DNA of 64,000 nt from Cornus controversa (GCA_026545225.1 CM048846.1:18898501-18962500), one strand, 5' to 3'. Positions 34,760 to 46,690 are shown, numbered from the stretch's first letter. The notes: generated from the sequence alone by a model not told the origin. A program made the numbers and translations.

Positions 34760-35084
34760 AAAGAAAAAACCATAAGGACAGAGATTACTGTTATTTATTC
34801 AACTAAGTTTCATTACAGCAGGCTAGCAGCCCTATATAGAACATTTAGCAACAGTAAGAAATTGCACTTGATGAATTTGTCCCAATATCAAACCAACTCA
34901 ATTTTAAACTGTTCCCAAGTGATATCAACTACATAACAACAAGAAGGTACAGGGATCTCCTGATCTTTTAGTATTCCTCAACGCCAGACCGTCTTTCCTT
35001 TTTTTTTTTTTCAAATGTCTTTTGAATAATTTTCAACCAATTCTTATACAATTAGGAAATTGAATAGAGCAAGTTCTTCTGCAC

Positions 35085-35488
35085 CTGGAAAAGAGTCATT
35101 GGAAATGAATGGTGAATTTCCCTTCCTTTGATTTCATCTGGCACTATGTTTTTGCTAATTGATATGTTCAAGTAACTATACATCAATACTAAAAACCATC
35201 TGAGTAAGTCAAATCATGACTAATAATAGACAATACTTACCAAAGCCTCATAGCATTCCTTGATTGAGTCCAAAAACATGAAAAATTCTTTGCTTCCCCG
35301 AAAATCCAACAAGCCCGCAAATGAGTCAATAGCATAATGGGAGCCATAAGGATTATAATAATTATAGCCTTTTGCTTCTTTGGGTTCTTCCAGTAAAAAA
35401 GATGTATTGACAGGAGTTGTACTGTAAAATGCATTGTGAGCATCACATAAGATGCAGATCCTAAAAGAGTAATTTCCCCACGATTCAT
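35085..35488 (-). pseudogene. Captured host gene fragment: first two coding exons of a DUF300/TMEM184-type (LAZ1-family) gene
   Basis: Minus-strand exon 35488-35241 starts with an ATG and reads MNRGEITLLGSASYVMLTMH onward through FYWKNPKKQKAIIIIILMAP. A 1-nt deletion then shifts the frame, and the other frame continues the family sequence to …KECYEAL, followed by a proper GTAAGT donor. The next exon (about 35190-35085) reads SYLNISISKNIVPDEIKG and HHSFPMTLFQ, then GTGCAG. Its 5' part is damaged. This matches my memory of the plant solute-transporter-a/DUF300 membrane proteins. It lies inside the Harbinger element, antisense to its genes, and introns are kept, so capture was at DNA level. Not functional. 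Confidence 0.8.
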
Positions 35489-36879
35489 CGTAGTTATATC
35501 CATCATGTAGAAAGTGATCCTAGAACCCTGAGGTTCAATCTGCATAATATGTTAAAAATGTTCAGGAACTTTAAACTGAATAATGATCTGGGGAAATAAT
35601 TCATGTTAAAATGGAAGAGATGATATAAGTTGTATAGGATCTGGAAGAGAGAGAGAGAGAGAGCGCGTGCTGAAAGGCTTCACTGATTCAGTATTTCTAT
35701 CAAGAGTATATGTTACCTTAATTAGTTTCCACAACTGTTATCATAGAACTGATAGTTGACTTTATCTTCCCTAATTTAATGTCAAAATTCTTAAGAAGAA
35801 GTGTTGTGTATAAAAAAGGGCATTGCCTAATAGAATGTTAAAAATCTTTGTGTGCATGAATATGTTATTCTATTGAATCTCATAAGCATAAAGGTGTATA
35901 AACACATGCCAAATATAAATATTTAAGAACACACATAAATACACAATTATTACTTCAAATTGATTATTGATAGAGAAAAATAACAGTAACACTGTGAATA
36001 TTCTCTCCTTTTAAGAAAAAAAAGTGCCTAGTAATAGCCTCTAAGAAACTTATGTTAAAATTTCAAATCAATACTTATTGTAGCACATTCTAGATATGGT
36101 GTGAATCAAGATTTAGTCATGTCATCCAGATTTCATTTTAAAAGTGACTATCGCAATTCATGCATATGATGTTGCTCTCATTTTAGCTCCATAGTAATTC
36201 ATATGGAGATCTTAGCATTTTTCTATTTTTAATTTTGTTGTTTAACCGTGATATGTGAGAAAGGTCAATCTGTTTCTATGCTGAGCTAGGAGTCTCCAAC
36301 TTTAATAAGAATGCAAAATGGGAATGGAGCACTCTCAAGCAACTGGAAATAATTTCCAATAACAATGATATATTAAAGACAAATGAAAAGGGATGACAGA
36401 GGAACCAAATGTTGCTGGATTCAACCTTAAAAATACTTGGTCAAATAGCTGGATTCAACTTTAAAAATACTTGGTCAAATAGTTTGTGATAGGTGAAAAA
36501 AAATGTTTGTGATAGAACTGACCATGGAAAATGAAATAAACTATGCCTACTCCAGAAAGGTCTAAAGAATGGCTGTGTAATATGTGTGTCAACGGTTACA
36601 AATTATGTTTGCTCTTACAATTTTCCATTTCAAGTTCTAATTAGGAAATATGTTCTTGACATTATTCACAGTAGTTGTTTTTTTAAACTAGGAATTATGT
36701 TCTTGATATTAGGAACTAGGAATTATGTTCTTGACATTATTCAAAGCTAATTGAATTATTGAAATATACTTGTTAGTTACATGTCCCAATTCTTATGTAA
36801 TTTTAACTAAATTTTTACTCGTGAACAATGTTTTATCTAATAGATGGATATAAAGTTTGATCCATTGTTTCAATGGAGA

Positions 36880-37592
36880 TAATGAAGTGATTGAGGTTAG
36901 CAAAGATGACAATAACATATGGAATGCCTTCAAGGAAGAGAAATTTATCCATCTGATGGAGGAAAAAAAAAAGGGAATAGACTTACGACTACATTTTCTA
37001 ATTCTGGTTGGAATAACCTCATCGTGGGAATGAAAAATTTCACTGATAAACATCAACTGAAAAACAAGTACAATCAATTGAGGATTGTACAAAAAGAATT
37101 CAAAAGATTGTTGTAAAAGACTAGAGTTGGATACAACTCAACAACTGGGAAAGTGATAATGGATGATGATAGGTGGGACAAATTGGAGAAGGTGTGTATA
37201 GTCTTATATTTATTTACTTTTTTTAGTCTGTTTATGTTTAGTTTATCTTGATCCTAATAATTACATGTTGTAGGTTATGCTAAGAGTGAAACGGTTCAAG
37301 AAAAAAAGGTTGTAAGCACTATGATAGATTGTGTAAAAAATTTTATAGAACAAATGCAACTGGCTCTAAGGTACATTCCTCCACCTTAAGCCCCTCGGAT
37401 AGTGATGAAAATCCTTTGCCTAAGAAGGAAGTTAAGAGGGAACGTAGTGAAGAGCTGAGGGTGTATCGTCGTAGGGTAAAGGAAGATAGTTTTGCATCGA
37501 CCGTGGAAAAAGTTATGGATAGATTTGAATCGAATTCAAAAAGGACTTGTGAGGAACTTTTCAATGTAGGTACTTCCTCCACTACTTAAAAG
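36880..37592 (+). pseudogene. Myb/SANT-like DNA-binding ORF1 of Harbinger element, broken
   Basis: The segment LTTTFSNSGWNNLIVGMKNF followed by KHQLKNKYNQLRIVQKEFK has the spacing of plant Myb/SANT-like domains that accompany PIF/Harbinger transposases. It is interrupted by TAA right after KRLL (about 37114). After an intron with a GT at about 37189 and an AG before 37274 it continues in shifted frames to a Ser-rich, charged tail (37329-37589). A start codon in frame is not clear. It would bind transposon ends and bring in the nuclease. Confidence 0.72.
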
Positions 37593-38161
37593 AGCATGCA
37601 TGGAGAAACTGATGTATGCTCTTTTAGGTCTCCAAAAGTGAATAAGATGCATTTGGTTTAGGAGTGTATTGATGATTTACAAGCTATTGAGGCCATTGAC
37701 GATGCCCATATGGCAAAAGCTTTTAATAAGGTGTTTGAGAATATATCGTAGAGGGAGTTCTTTCTCACACTTCCAGAACTAATGAGGAAGGCGTTGGTAT
37801 TGAACATGTGATGGGTTTGTTGTCTACTTGTAGTTGGTTGCTTGCAACTTGCAATTGTAGTTTTTGATTTGTAAACTTTAAAAGTGGTGAAAACTTGCAG
37901 TTATGTCTTTCTTGCATGAATTTGGTATTTGTGGTAGTTATGTCTTTCTTGCATGGATTTGGTAATGTAATATGAAAACTTATGCATTTTTATTTGTTTT
38001 GTATTTGTGGTATATATTTGTTTTGAATTAATGCTTATTATGTATTAATGATTGTCTTGTATTTAATTTTGGTTATTTATTAATAAATGGATATCCAGAT
38101 ATATAAGACTTATGTGATATCCAAAGCGAAAGATACACAATTCCAGATTATAATTATATGC

Positions 38162-39428
38162 ATGGCAGAGGAGTATAAAAGACACTTGATATCTAATAGG
38201 CCATGTAGGAATAATGCTTTACAAGGCTATGATTATATACTTGAAATAATTAATGGTCATGACTCTAGATGCCAAGAAATGTTTAGAATGGAGAAACATG
38301 TATTCTTGAATTTATGTGATGAGTTGAAGAATGATGGAACGATAGACTCTAGGTATCTCTCAATTCAAGAATAAGTTGCAATGTTTCTTTATATTTTAGC
38401 TCACAATGAGAGATACCGTGTTGTGGCTGAGAGATTTCAGCATTCTGGATGGACAGTGTTCAAGTATTTTCACACTATCCTAATGGCTATATGTAAGTTG
38501 GGGAAGCGAATTATTACCCCACCAAATTTTGACATGGTTCCACCAGAGATTTTACATAATCCAAAAGTTTATCCTTACTTTGAAGTGAGACTCACATATT
38601 ATCATTGTTTTAATATCTATAAGAATTTATATTACTAATGCGCTCATTTGTATACTCTTTTTATTTAGAATTGCGTTGGAGCTATTGATGAAATGCACGT
38701 ATCTGCATGGTTCCCTCGGATCAACAAATTCTCTATCGTGGTAGGAAAACAAACACTACCACGAATGTCATGGCTACATGTTCATTTGACATGCAGATTA
38801 CTTTTGTCATGGCAGGTTGGGAAGGGACTACAAATGATGCCAGGGTATTTAGGGAGTGTAGAAAATGATGCTAATAAATTTTCACGACTACCTGAAGGTA
38901 TATAGAATATTTATGGAGTTTATATTTGATTTTGTTTATGTCTATGAAATGATAGAATGTTGAGTTAGTTACCTATTTATAGGGAAATATTATCTTGTGA
39001 ATTCTGGAGACACAAACTTGTCTGGTTATTTGACTTAATATCGGAGTGAAAGATACCACATGTAAGAGTACAGGCTCAGTTGAAGGCGGCCTCGTGGTCC
39101 GGAGGAATTATTTGATTTTAGGCATTCCTCTTTAAGAAATATGATTGAACTTTGTTTTGGAGTATTGAAGATGAGATATCTAATACTTAAACTGATGGCT
39201 CTTTTTGATTTAGATATTCAAAAATATATTTTCATTGCTTATTGTACTCTTCATAATTTCATTAGAATGATGGTTTTGTTGATGATGATCAAGAAGAAGT
39301 TAGTACTCGCCGAAGAAGGCAAAGACTTGATCTTTTTCAAAATCGATTTCGTAAAGCAAATGATTTATGTGATTCTATTGCCAATGCAATATGAAATGAT
39401 GCTAATGCGTGAAGATCATTTGTTGTAA
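38162..39428 (+). pseudogene. HARBI1-like DDE transposase of Harbinger element, broken
   Basis: From MAEEYKRHLISNRPC it reads through FRMEKHVFLNLCDELKN to a TAA at 38372, then AMFLYILAHNERYRVVAERF. A likely intron (about 38584-38668) separates this from NCVGAIDEMHVSAW, the first catalytic Asp. The frame then shifts. Another frame carries QQILYRGRKTNTTTNVMATC and WEGTTNDARVF, the second Asp. The third acidic residue is in IELCFGVLKMRY (about 39141). At least one stop and two frameshifts make it inactive. The DDE spacing and motifs are those of plant PIF/Harbinger nucleases. Confidence 0.8.
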
Positions 39429-39621
39429 TTTTATTTAGGATATGTATGATTTTTATTAAGGACATGTGTGGTTTTTACTAAGGATATGTATGTGTAATGA
39501 ATTTATTTGACATTGATATTATGTATGATTGTATTTGGTGTGTTTGATTACATCTTCTTTGTGGTGTAGTGTGTTTCGTTTAATTGTTCATTTATTATCT
39601 TAAATTTGTATAAGGTGCAGG

Positions 39622-39738
39622 ATGTCTGGATTACAAAGAGGTAGACCTCCATGTGCATGTGGTAGAGGCTCAATGAGACTTTATATGGCTAAAACTTTAA
39701 AAAATTATGGTCGTTACTTTTATAGGTGTCCGACATAA
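39622..39738 (+). CDS. Small GRF-type zinc-finger ORF
   Basis: 38 codons: a start with RGRPPCACGRGSMRLYMAK, then GRYFYRCP and a stop. The pattern C-x-C-G … N/Y-x-G-R-x-F-x-x-C-P fits the GRF zinc finger, a short nucleic-acid-binding module. The ATG follows a CAG that could be a splice acceptor, so it may be the second exon of a longer gene. It is too short to judge as functional. It lies in the 3' part of the Harbinger element, on the same strand as the transposase. Confidence 0.55.
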   Translation: MSGLQRGRPPCACGRGSMRLYMAKTLKNYGRYFYRCPT

Positions 39739-40256
39739 AAGGTATTAACTGTTTGTATTTTTGTAATATTTTTTGTACTAATAATAATGATTGCAAAATG
39801 AACTATGTAGTAGAATAATCAATGTAATATTTTAATTTGGATACTTACTGGAACACATATTTTGTATAAGATTAAACATATAATATTTAACATTATAATA
39901 TGTTATATGATTTTGTAACGTAAAAATGTGAGGACAAATATATACCTGCTTAAATGCATTATTTGTAATATTGAAACAAGGTTATAATATGTATAGTTCA
40001 TTTATGTAGTTTAAAATGAGTTGGAACTATATTACTCAAACACAATTTATAATCAAAGATACTACTATTTTTTTTTAAAAAAAAAATTATTTTGGATTAT
40101 TAAATATATTTTCAGATTTCAACTTTTAAAATTTTGACAGCAGATGACATTACCAAACAGATTCTGCTTTTAACAGAAATGGTAGCACAGCTGGTTTCTA
40201 AATTCCATTTTTCTGAAATCAGAAGATGAAATCCGATAGCTTTTCCAAACAATACC

Positions 40257-40761
40257 TTAAAAAATTCGTTCAAATGAAGCCGGAAAAACTTGTTTTTGAA
40301 AGGAAACTAGAATTATTTTAAGTAACAAATTTTCTAGACAATTTTGCCTTCTTTTATTTCGTGGCACTTGCCTATTGAGAGTAATTATTAAGGATAAAAT
40401 TATCGAGTTAAAATTGTGTTAACTGTGGAAGAAATTTCAAAATATGCATCCACCAAATAACTTTTAAAATTTTTTTTTTATTGAAAACATTCTTCAAAGA
40501 CCTTTTAAATGAAAGTAATTTTAGAGTCAGGAAGCTCCTCTAAACATGGACTTACTGCCCCGTTTGGGGAGCTTGAATGTCTTAATCCTTAAAGTAGTTG
40601 AACTTGTCAAATAAGAATAAAAAAATGACAGTTTTGGACCATCATGAATGTCTAATTTTCTCAAAAAATACCTATGAGTCATTAGCTAAACCGGTAAAAC
40701 TGGGCATTTGTAAGTGCGTGTGAGAGAGTAGCTAACTTTAAATAAAAATAAAAAATGCAAA
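40257..40761. other. Intergenic, homologous to unit B 56970-57230
   Basis: No gene. This is the sequence on the right side of the Harbinger target site, collinear with unit B. Confidence 0.5.
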
Positions 40762-41644
40762 CAGTGACGGAGCTAGGATTGGAGAGTGGGAGGGCTAAAA
40801 AAAAATTTGTGCAAGAAATCTATAATTTCTTCATCAACCAAAGAAATCTTAGAGATTTCACTGTATTAGATATATATGTATATACAATATAATTCATCGT
40901 ACTCATCAATAGAAATATATTATAAACCAAAAAATTTTAAACCCTTTCATCTCATCCATAAAAATTAGTCTCAATAAAAATTAAAATTGAACTCAAATGT
41001 ATAATATTTTAGAGAAAAAAAATAAAACAAAATAGGAAAAAGACAAAAATAGTGCCCTCTGTTTCACTTCACTGAATCATATTACATAACATCAAACACA
41101 CACGCATATAACTGTAGCAAAGACAAAAAAAAAAAAAAAAAAATTTAACAAATATGTTAGCTTAGAATTTGGATGTGAGATTTGGGCATCTAACTGATCA
41201 AAACCCATTCTCTTTTGATAATATATGTCTATAGATACAATCTTACAGAGAGAGAAATTAAAGTTTTGAGAGAAAGAGAGAAATTGTGGAAGAAAGAGAA
41301 GGGAGTAAAAGGGTTTATAAAAGAGTGATTGTTTAGAGACTTTGAATTCTCTCCCTCTCTCTCAATTTCTCACACTAGGACAAGTAACCACTGCGCTGTA
41401 GTAAACTCCAGACTGAGAGAGAATGAAAACATAGCAGAAAAAAAAACACAACTAAAAAAGAAGAAGAAGAAGAAGAAGAAGAATTGCTATGAACCTTGAG
41501 AGAGAGTTTTCCCTAATGGGTCTAACCGGAAGACCAAACATAAGGTGGGCTAGACTAGGGGTTTGGAAAGAGTAGTAGTAAAAATATTTTTTTTGGGACC
41601 TGGGCTATAGCCCAGGTTAGCCCATTGTTAGTTTCGCTCATGAT
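40762..41644. mobile_element. 883-bp insertion, probably non-autonomous hAT-like element
   Basis: Starts CAGTGACGGAGCTAGGA and ends TTAGTTTCGCTCATGAT. It is flanked by tgcaaa on both sides (40756-40761, 41645-41650). Unit B has the joined flanks (about 57228-57240). CAGTG-type ends with a 6-8 bp target duplication suggest hAT, but the TIRs are weak. It contains an AG-rich stretch and GAA repeats near 41460 and no coding capacity. Confidence 0.6.
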
Positions 41645-42109
41645 TGCAAATAATAGGAATCAAGTGGGTTATTATCTATTCTCAAACAGAAAAAAAGAAT
41701 CAAATAAATACTTATATTTAATCTTCAAGGTGTAATTAATATTCCAACTAAACAATCAAACACCAGATGTTATGTCACTGTCACATATTTGTATGTTTTT
41801 GCTGGGTACACTGTATACTGGTTTACATTTAAAGTTGTGGTTATAAAGCCTTCAAAGTCATTTAAAAACATATTAAAGTAATCTTCAATAGGTTCCAAAA
41901 TGTAGAAATGCATAATACAATCCAAGCCAAAAGCAGTTGTCATTGAATATCATATTAACACTAATCTTCAACCGGTTCCAAAAAGTAGATATGCATAATG
42001 CAATACAAGCCAAAAGCAGTTGGTTGAAGGGTTCAATTGTAAAAATGGAGACCTCCTGTTTGACTTTTCTTTCTTCGTATCAACTCCTTTCTCTAAGTTA
42101 CCCTCGTGA
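41645..42109. other. Intergenic with an imperfect tandem repeat of about 75 bp
   Basis: Collinear with 57235-57650 in unit B. A unit with aatcttcaa(t/c)(a/c)ggttccaaaa and aagccaaaagcagttg occurs twice (about 41880-42020) in both units, so it predates the duplication. No gene. Confidence 0.55.
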
Positions 42110-42615
42110 TGTTAGAAATACAGGAAGATTGTATATTGAAATGAATTATATTTATGAAGAATACATAAAGGTCTATTTATAGGCACATAATCTTAGAGGT
42201 TAAGTAAACTTAATTAGGAGACAAGAAATCCTAATCATAGATGGTTTAGTTAAAATTATAAGAAATCCTAGATGGTTTAGGATAAAACCAAAAGAGCAAG
42301 GAACATAATATTAAATATATTATCTAACAGCCCCCTCAAATTCAATGTGGGTTATATGAAACCAACTTGAGTTTGGATACATAATCATGAAAGCAATGGC
42401 GGAGTTGTGAAGATTCGGCATGTTAAGGCACAGTATGACTACTACTGGAGGCACATGGAAGCGCGATGATGGCGTATAATGTGTGATGACTTCTAGAGGC
42501 TCTTCAGGTGCATTAAAACACAATATGACAACTATTGGAGACGCATGGAAGCGCAATGGTGGCGCATGGAAGCACTGAGACTAATCAAATTCTAAAGACG
42601 CATGGAAGCGAGTTA

Positions 42616-42895
42616 GTGGCCAATCAAGGAGGCGTGTAATTACCACTAGTAGGAGCACAAAAATGTCGTGGTCAATCAAGGATGCGTGTGATTACCACAG
42701 GAGGCACATGCCAGTTTTGTGGTCAATCACGGATACGTATGATTACCACAAAAGGTATATGCAAATGTTCTGGTCAATCACAGAGGCGTGTGATTACCAC
42801 ATGAGGCACATACAAGTGTTGTGATCAATCATGGATACGTATGATTACCACTGGTGGGTGCACAAAAACTCTAGTGGTCAATCATTGAAGATCTG
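42616..42895. repeat. 51-bp tandem repeat with hairpin units
   Basis: Six units start at about 42616, 42668, 42719, 42770, 42821 and 42872. Most contain GTGGTCAATCA about 10 nt before TGATTACCAC, which are near-complementary, so they could fold into a short stem. The family copy in unit B (about 59380-59650) has the same array with losses. Confidence 0.75.
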
Positions 42896-43645
42896 GCTCA
42901 ATGAGACATGATTAATTAAGTGGCATGTTGACGTACGAAATTGAGGACATGGTAGATGATGTCTGCTAACATGGTTGTTGACTATATAGATGACTTTGTT
43001 GATGATGTAGCTGAACTTGATTAAAGATAAACTGGTTTTTACTGAACTGGTTCAATAGTGGATCGGTTTCAGAACTAAACTAGTCTTGAACTTGTAACCA
43101 AATAGTCTGATTTTAGGCCTTCTTTATACATTGAACTTTCACAAATTGCGTAACTAGAGACTTCTACAAGTTCACGATTTACTAGTGGTGACTAGAGGAA
43201 GCTTTAACAATGACAATGACCGAGAGACTCTCCGATGACGAGAGAATATTCTGTTGAATAGCATGTCACCTTTGTCAGAGTTGCTTCATCGGAGAAACAT
43301 CACATGGCCAAATTTGACAGTGCGAGAATGTCTAGAGACATAAGAGTTGCTTCGTCTAGAGATTGCAAAACCTATGACTATCTTTCAACAATCTAAATGG
43401 TCTGTTGCTGGCAACGTTTGGAGATGGTGGGTCTGCTATGATGGACCTTGGGTAGGAGAAGAGTATGGTGGAGCTTCAGTGGAGATCGGCAGCTTTGAAA
43501 GCGGAGCTTTGTGGTGGAAGAGCTTAGCAGTGGTTATCCTCTCGACAGTGAAGTGGGTCTTCACTATGACAGCCATGGCAGTGGCTTGTGTATTGGTGAT
43601 GATGCGCCACCGATAAAGATGCCTTGGATAGTGACCAATGATACC

Positions 43646-44203
43646 TGAAATATCCCCCAAAAAATTTCGTCTATGAGGTGGCCAGTCTCATACACAAAAC
43701 CTGGGAGATACATATAATTAGTAGCAACAAACATAGAATACAAAAGACAGTAAAATAAATTCTAAAAGCTGAACAGAAAATCTCACTGAATTGAAATAAC
43801 TAGTAAACAAATAATTATATGTTCGTTGATACAATTTGAAAGTCCCGTAACCCAAGGACCCCTTAACCATAATAAACAAAAGTTTAAGACTTTAATTTAA
43901 AACTAACAACCAAAATCTCTAAACGAGTTCATAGTCTGACCCTTGAATAAGATTGTAGTAATCTTTGTGGACGGGTGTGAATGGGTGGGTGCGAAGACAG
44001 ACACTGGGCTGAACTACCACACTGACAGGGTACAGGGTGCTCAATCCCACATCGCCTGGATGTGGAAAAGGGGATGAGCTTATATGTAGTATGTTCTCTT
44101 CAAATGGTATGAGGCATTTTGGGGTAAAACCCAATAGCAAAACCGTGTGGGCTATGACCCAAAGCAGACAATATTATACCATGTGTTGGAGCGGGGTATT
44201 ACA
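43646..44203 (-). mobile_element. Solo LTR (558 bp), Ty3/Gypsy-like, nested in TRIM-like element
   Basis: TG…CA ends on either strand (minus strand TGTAATACCCCGCTCC … GGGGGATATTTCA). It is flanked by the 5-bp duplication atacc (43641-43645, 44204-44208). The related element in unit B is uninterrupted at this point (gatgataccaagacc, about 61703). The minus strand carries words common in plant Gypsy LTRs (ttgggttttaccccaaaatg) and a TATA-like tatataagctc. No internal domain remains, as expected after LTR-LTR recombination. Confidence 0.85.
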
Positions 44204-44590
44204 ATACCAAGACCAAGACCACATATGTATATATATATAATGAAAACTTATATATATATATATATATAAGGCAGAATGTATTTTTTATTATTGGCCGTCG
44301 GGGGTGAGGGTGCCATCTCCGGCAACGATGTTGATGCATTGTGAAGACTACTAGGAATTGATAGGCTCTGATACCATGGTAGAAATATAGGAAGATTGTA
44401 TATTGAATTGAATTATATGTATGAAGAATACATAAAGACCTATTTATAGGCATATAATCTAGGCCTATTTATAAACACATAATCACAGAGACTAAGTAAA
44501 CTTTGGAGACAAAAAAATCTTAGTCCTAGATGGTTTAGGAAAGGGTATAAGAAATCCTATATGGTTTAGGATAAAACCAAAATAATAAAG

Positions 44591-44907
44591 ATTGGAAAAT
44601 GACTATCACGTAAAAAATGACTACCATGTCAAGTTCTTTTCGTGAAACCAACATTCTCGGTGTTTAAATATTTGTAGACTTGTCAACGAATCGAATAAAA
44701 ATTGGATTAGGCTAATTTGATCCGAATCCTGTAAATAATATAATCAATCCAATTTAATCCGATAAGATGTTTTTTATTAATGAATTTATATCGATTTGCT
44801 AGTTATGGAATATCCTATCCAAGAACCCAATCTATTAAAGTCTGTAATTTTTGTTAAAATAATTTAGTGAAAGAGGTGGAAAAATAAAGATTAAAAGTTG
44901 AGAAAAG

Positions 44908-44954
<47 letters not shown>

Positions 44955-45175
44955 TCCTTCAGTCCTATTATAAATGTTATGTGGGTAGGTTCCAAAAACG
45001 ATGCTATAGAGAAGCAAAATTTGTTCATTGAATTATGCTGAAGGGAAAAACAATAAAGAGCGGAAAAAACGAGAAAATGAAGAGAAAAAACGAATGAAGA
45101 TGAGTATTTTAATACTACAAAAGATATTATATATCATGGTATTAGATAATACATGCATAACACATTAAATATAAA
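44591..45175. other. AT-rich right end of segmental unit A
   Basis: Collinear with 62160-62697. It includes a (AT)n run at 44910-44952 that is much shorter in unit B. No gene. Confidence 0.6.
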
Positions 45176-46690
45176 TTTATTGATACAACCCATTCTACTG
45201 CTTGTATGATACTGATAAGACATTCAATTGCAACAATAATATAACATTACTACAATTAGGATTGTTGCCACTGCCACTGTTCTGACCATTGCCATTTGAC
45301 AGCTGACATTCAACCCATATTGCACACAACTGTTCCATTGCCACATGATCACATCCACCTCATTTGGGACACGCTTTGCCACTTGTGCCTCCACAATCAC
45401 TTCACCTGCACTGTGTCTCAACATTCGAAGTGCAACACTACTACCTACCTCTGTTTCCATGTTGAGCAACACCATCGCTTCTTACCATTGCTGTGATTTC
45501 ATTGATAACTGCTTAGGTTTCAAAAATGGACTTTGCCTATGTAGTCTGCTTGGGCATCGATCTCTTGAATTATTATTATTATCATTATCATCATCATTAA
45601 CTTTTATGGGTAGATTACTCACACCCAACTAACAAACCATGAAGTCTTCAGTTCACAACAATCAACCTTATAAGTTAGATGCCGACTTGTGGAAAATAAA
45701 AAATAAAAAAACCCCTTGGTGCAGACTTTTATCACTTAAATTTCCCCCAGCCTCCAGGGTGTTAGTTGTGCTTTGTTTATCTTCTGGAAAGTTGACTTGA
45801 GTTTTTAACCCTATCCAATCACAAATAGTATAATACTTGACATTATTTGTATAAAATTTCTGTCTACGTTATTTAATTTTATATATCTTTTTGAAAAAAA
45901 TGATTTATTTTTGTATCACCATACCAATAAATAGTCTTTAATTATAATTAAATTTAGTAAATTAATTTGTGACCTCGACCCAACGATAATGTTATTTTAT
46001 TATGAATTAGAGATCACAGAATTTAAAACACATGTATATTTAACTCTATCCCGACACTACTAGGCTCAACACAACTACACAACACATTTAACAAATATTT
46101 TTTTTTGAAAAAAATTATAAACTTATGGGTGTAAGGTTGCATTCTATCGGATTCCTTTTCATTGTTGAGGTGGAGTGCTGATTTCCTTGCTCCATCGAGT
46201 GAAGGACAGATCACGGAAACTTGATAATCTTTTTAAAAATTATATTTTTTGAATCGACGTCGTTGTCTTGATTCAAACGTTTTTATAGGGTCGTTAACAC
46301 CCCCAAACAACCTAGATCTCTCTCTCTTGTGGGGAAAAAAAAAATAGGTTAGGTGCAGACTTTTATCACTTAAATTTTCCCCAGCTGTCGCCAGCGTGTT
46401 AGTTGTGCTTTGTTAATCTTCTAAAAAAAACCTTTTTAAAAATGTTTTCTGTTTTTTTAAAGCATCTTTTGTTTGACATATGATAATGCTTTGTGTTTTT
46501 TAAAGCATCTTTTGTTTGGCTCTGGGTCTGTTTTGGCCTTAATCTAAGACGGTCTAGTAACGACAAAAGGGTCAATTCTGCAAATGATTAAACAAATAAT
46601 TTTGTAATTTAAAATATTTTTTTTGTTATTTAGGATATAAAATAACTTCATGATCATGATTGCGTTGCGCAATGTGCTATAGGCACAGAT

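Larger units (their letters stand above)
34105..40256 (+). mobile_element. PIF/Harbinger DNA transposon, decayed, 6.15 kb
   Basis: Ends are GGAGTTATTTGAAAACC and, on the opposite strand, GGTATTGTTTGGAAAAGC. They are imperfect TIRs flanked by TTA on both sides (34102-34104, 40257-40259), the 3-bp target duplication of PIF/Harbinger. Unit B shows the empty site around 56955-56970. Inside are remnants of the two usual genes, a Myb/SANT-like protein and a DDE nuclease, plus a GRF zinc-finger ORF and a captured host gene fragment. Subterminal repeats (tgtttggtaat … aaaattttaaaag) occur near both ends. The element cannot be autonomous because both genes are broken. Confidence 0.85.
42110..44590 (-). 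mobile_element. Non-autonomous LTR retrotransposon (TRIM/LARD-like), copy 1
   Basis: A 220-bp LTR at 42110-42329 (TGTTAG…CTAACA) and a 3'-truncated LTR at 44377-44590 surround a non-coding interior. On the minus strand the interior starts with the tRNA-iMet primer site TGGTATCAGAGCC (44376-44364) and ends with a purine tract (gaatttgaggggg, about 42343-42331), so the element points left. The primer site type is common in Copia elements. The interior carries a 51-bp tandem repeat (42616-42895) and a nested solo LTR. A related copy is at 58881-62134. Confidence 0.8.
9405..45175. repeat. Segmental duplication unit A (contains NLR copy 3)
   Basis: Unit A runs from the 3' flank of copy 2 to about 45175 and is homologous to unit B (45176-62697) in the same orientation. 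Matching landmarks are 9405/45176, 11180/46690, 13720/48720, copy 3/copy 4, 32100/54100, 33780/56680, 40330/57030, 41645/57235, 44640/62185 and 45120/62640. Unit A is larger because of private insertions: the Gypsy element, the Harbinger element, a MITE, an 883-bp element and a solo LTR. Homology is read by eye, so exact identity is unknown. Confidence 0.85.

Noticed and set aside
36793..37092. Minus-strand 99-codon ORF
   Set aside because: Shadow of the Myb/SANT-like remnant on the plus strand.
42616..42895. CRISPR-like array
   Set aside because: The 51-bp periodic repeats contain no unique spacers and lie in a plant retroelement.
43347..43616. 89-codon Trp/Val-rich ORF
   Set aside because: It lies in the non-coding interior of the TRIM-like element, and the frame is broken in the copy at 61430-61680.
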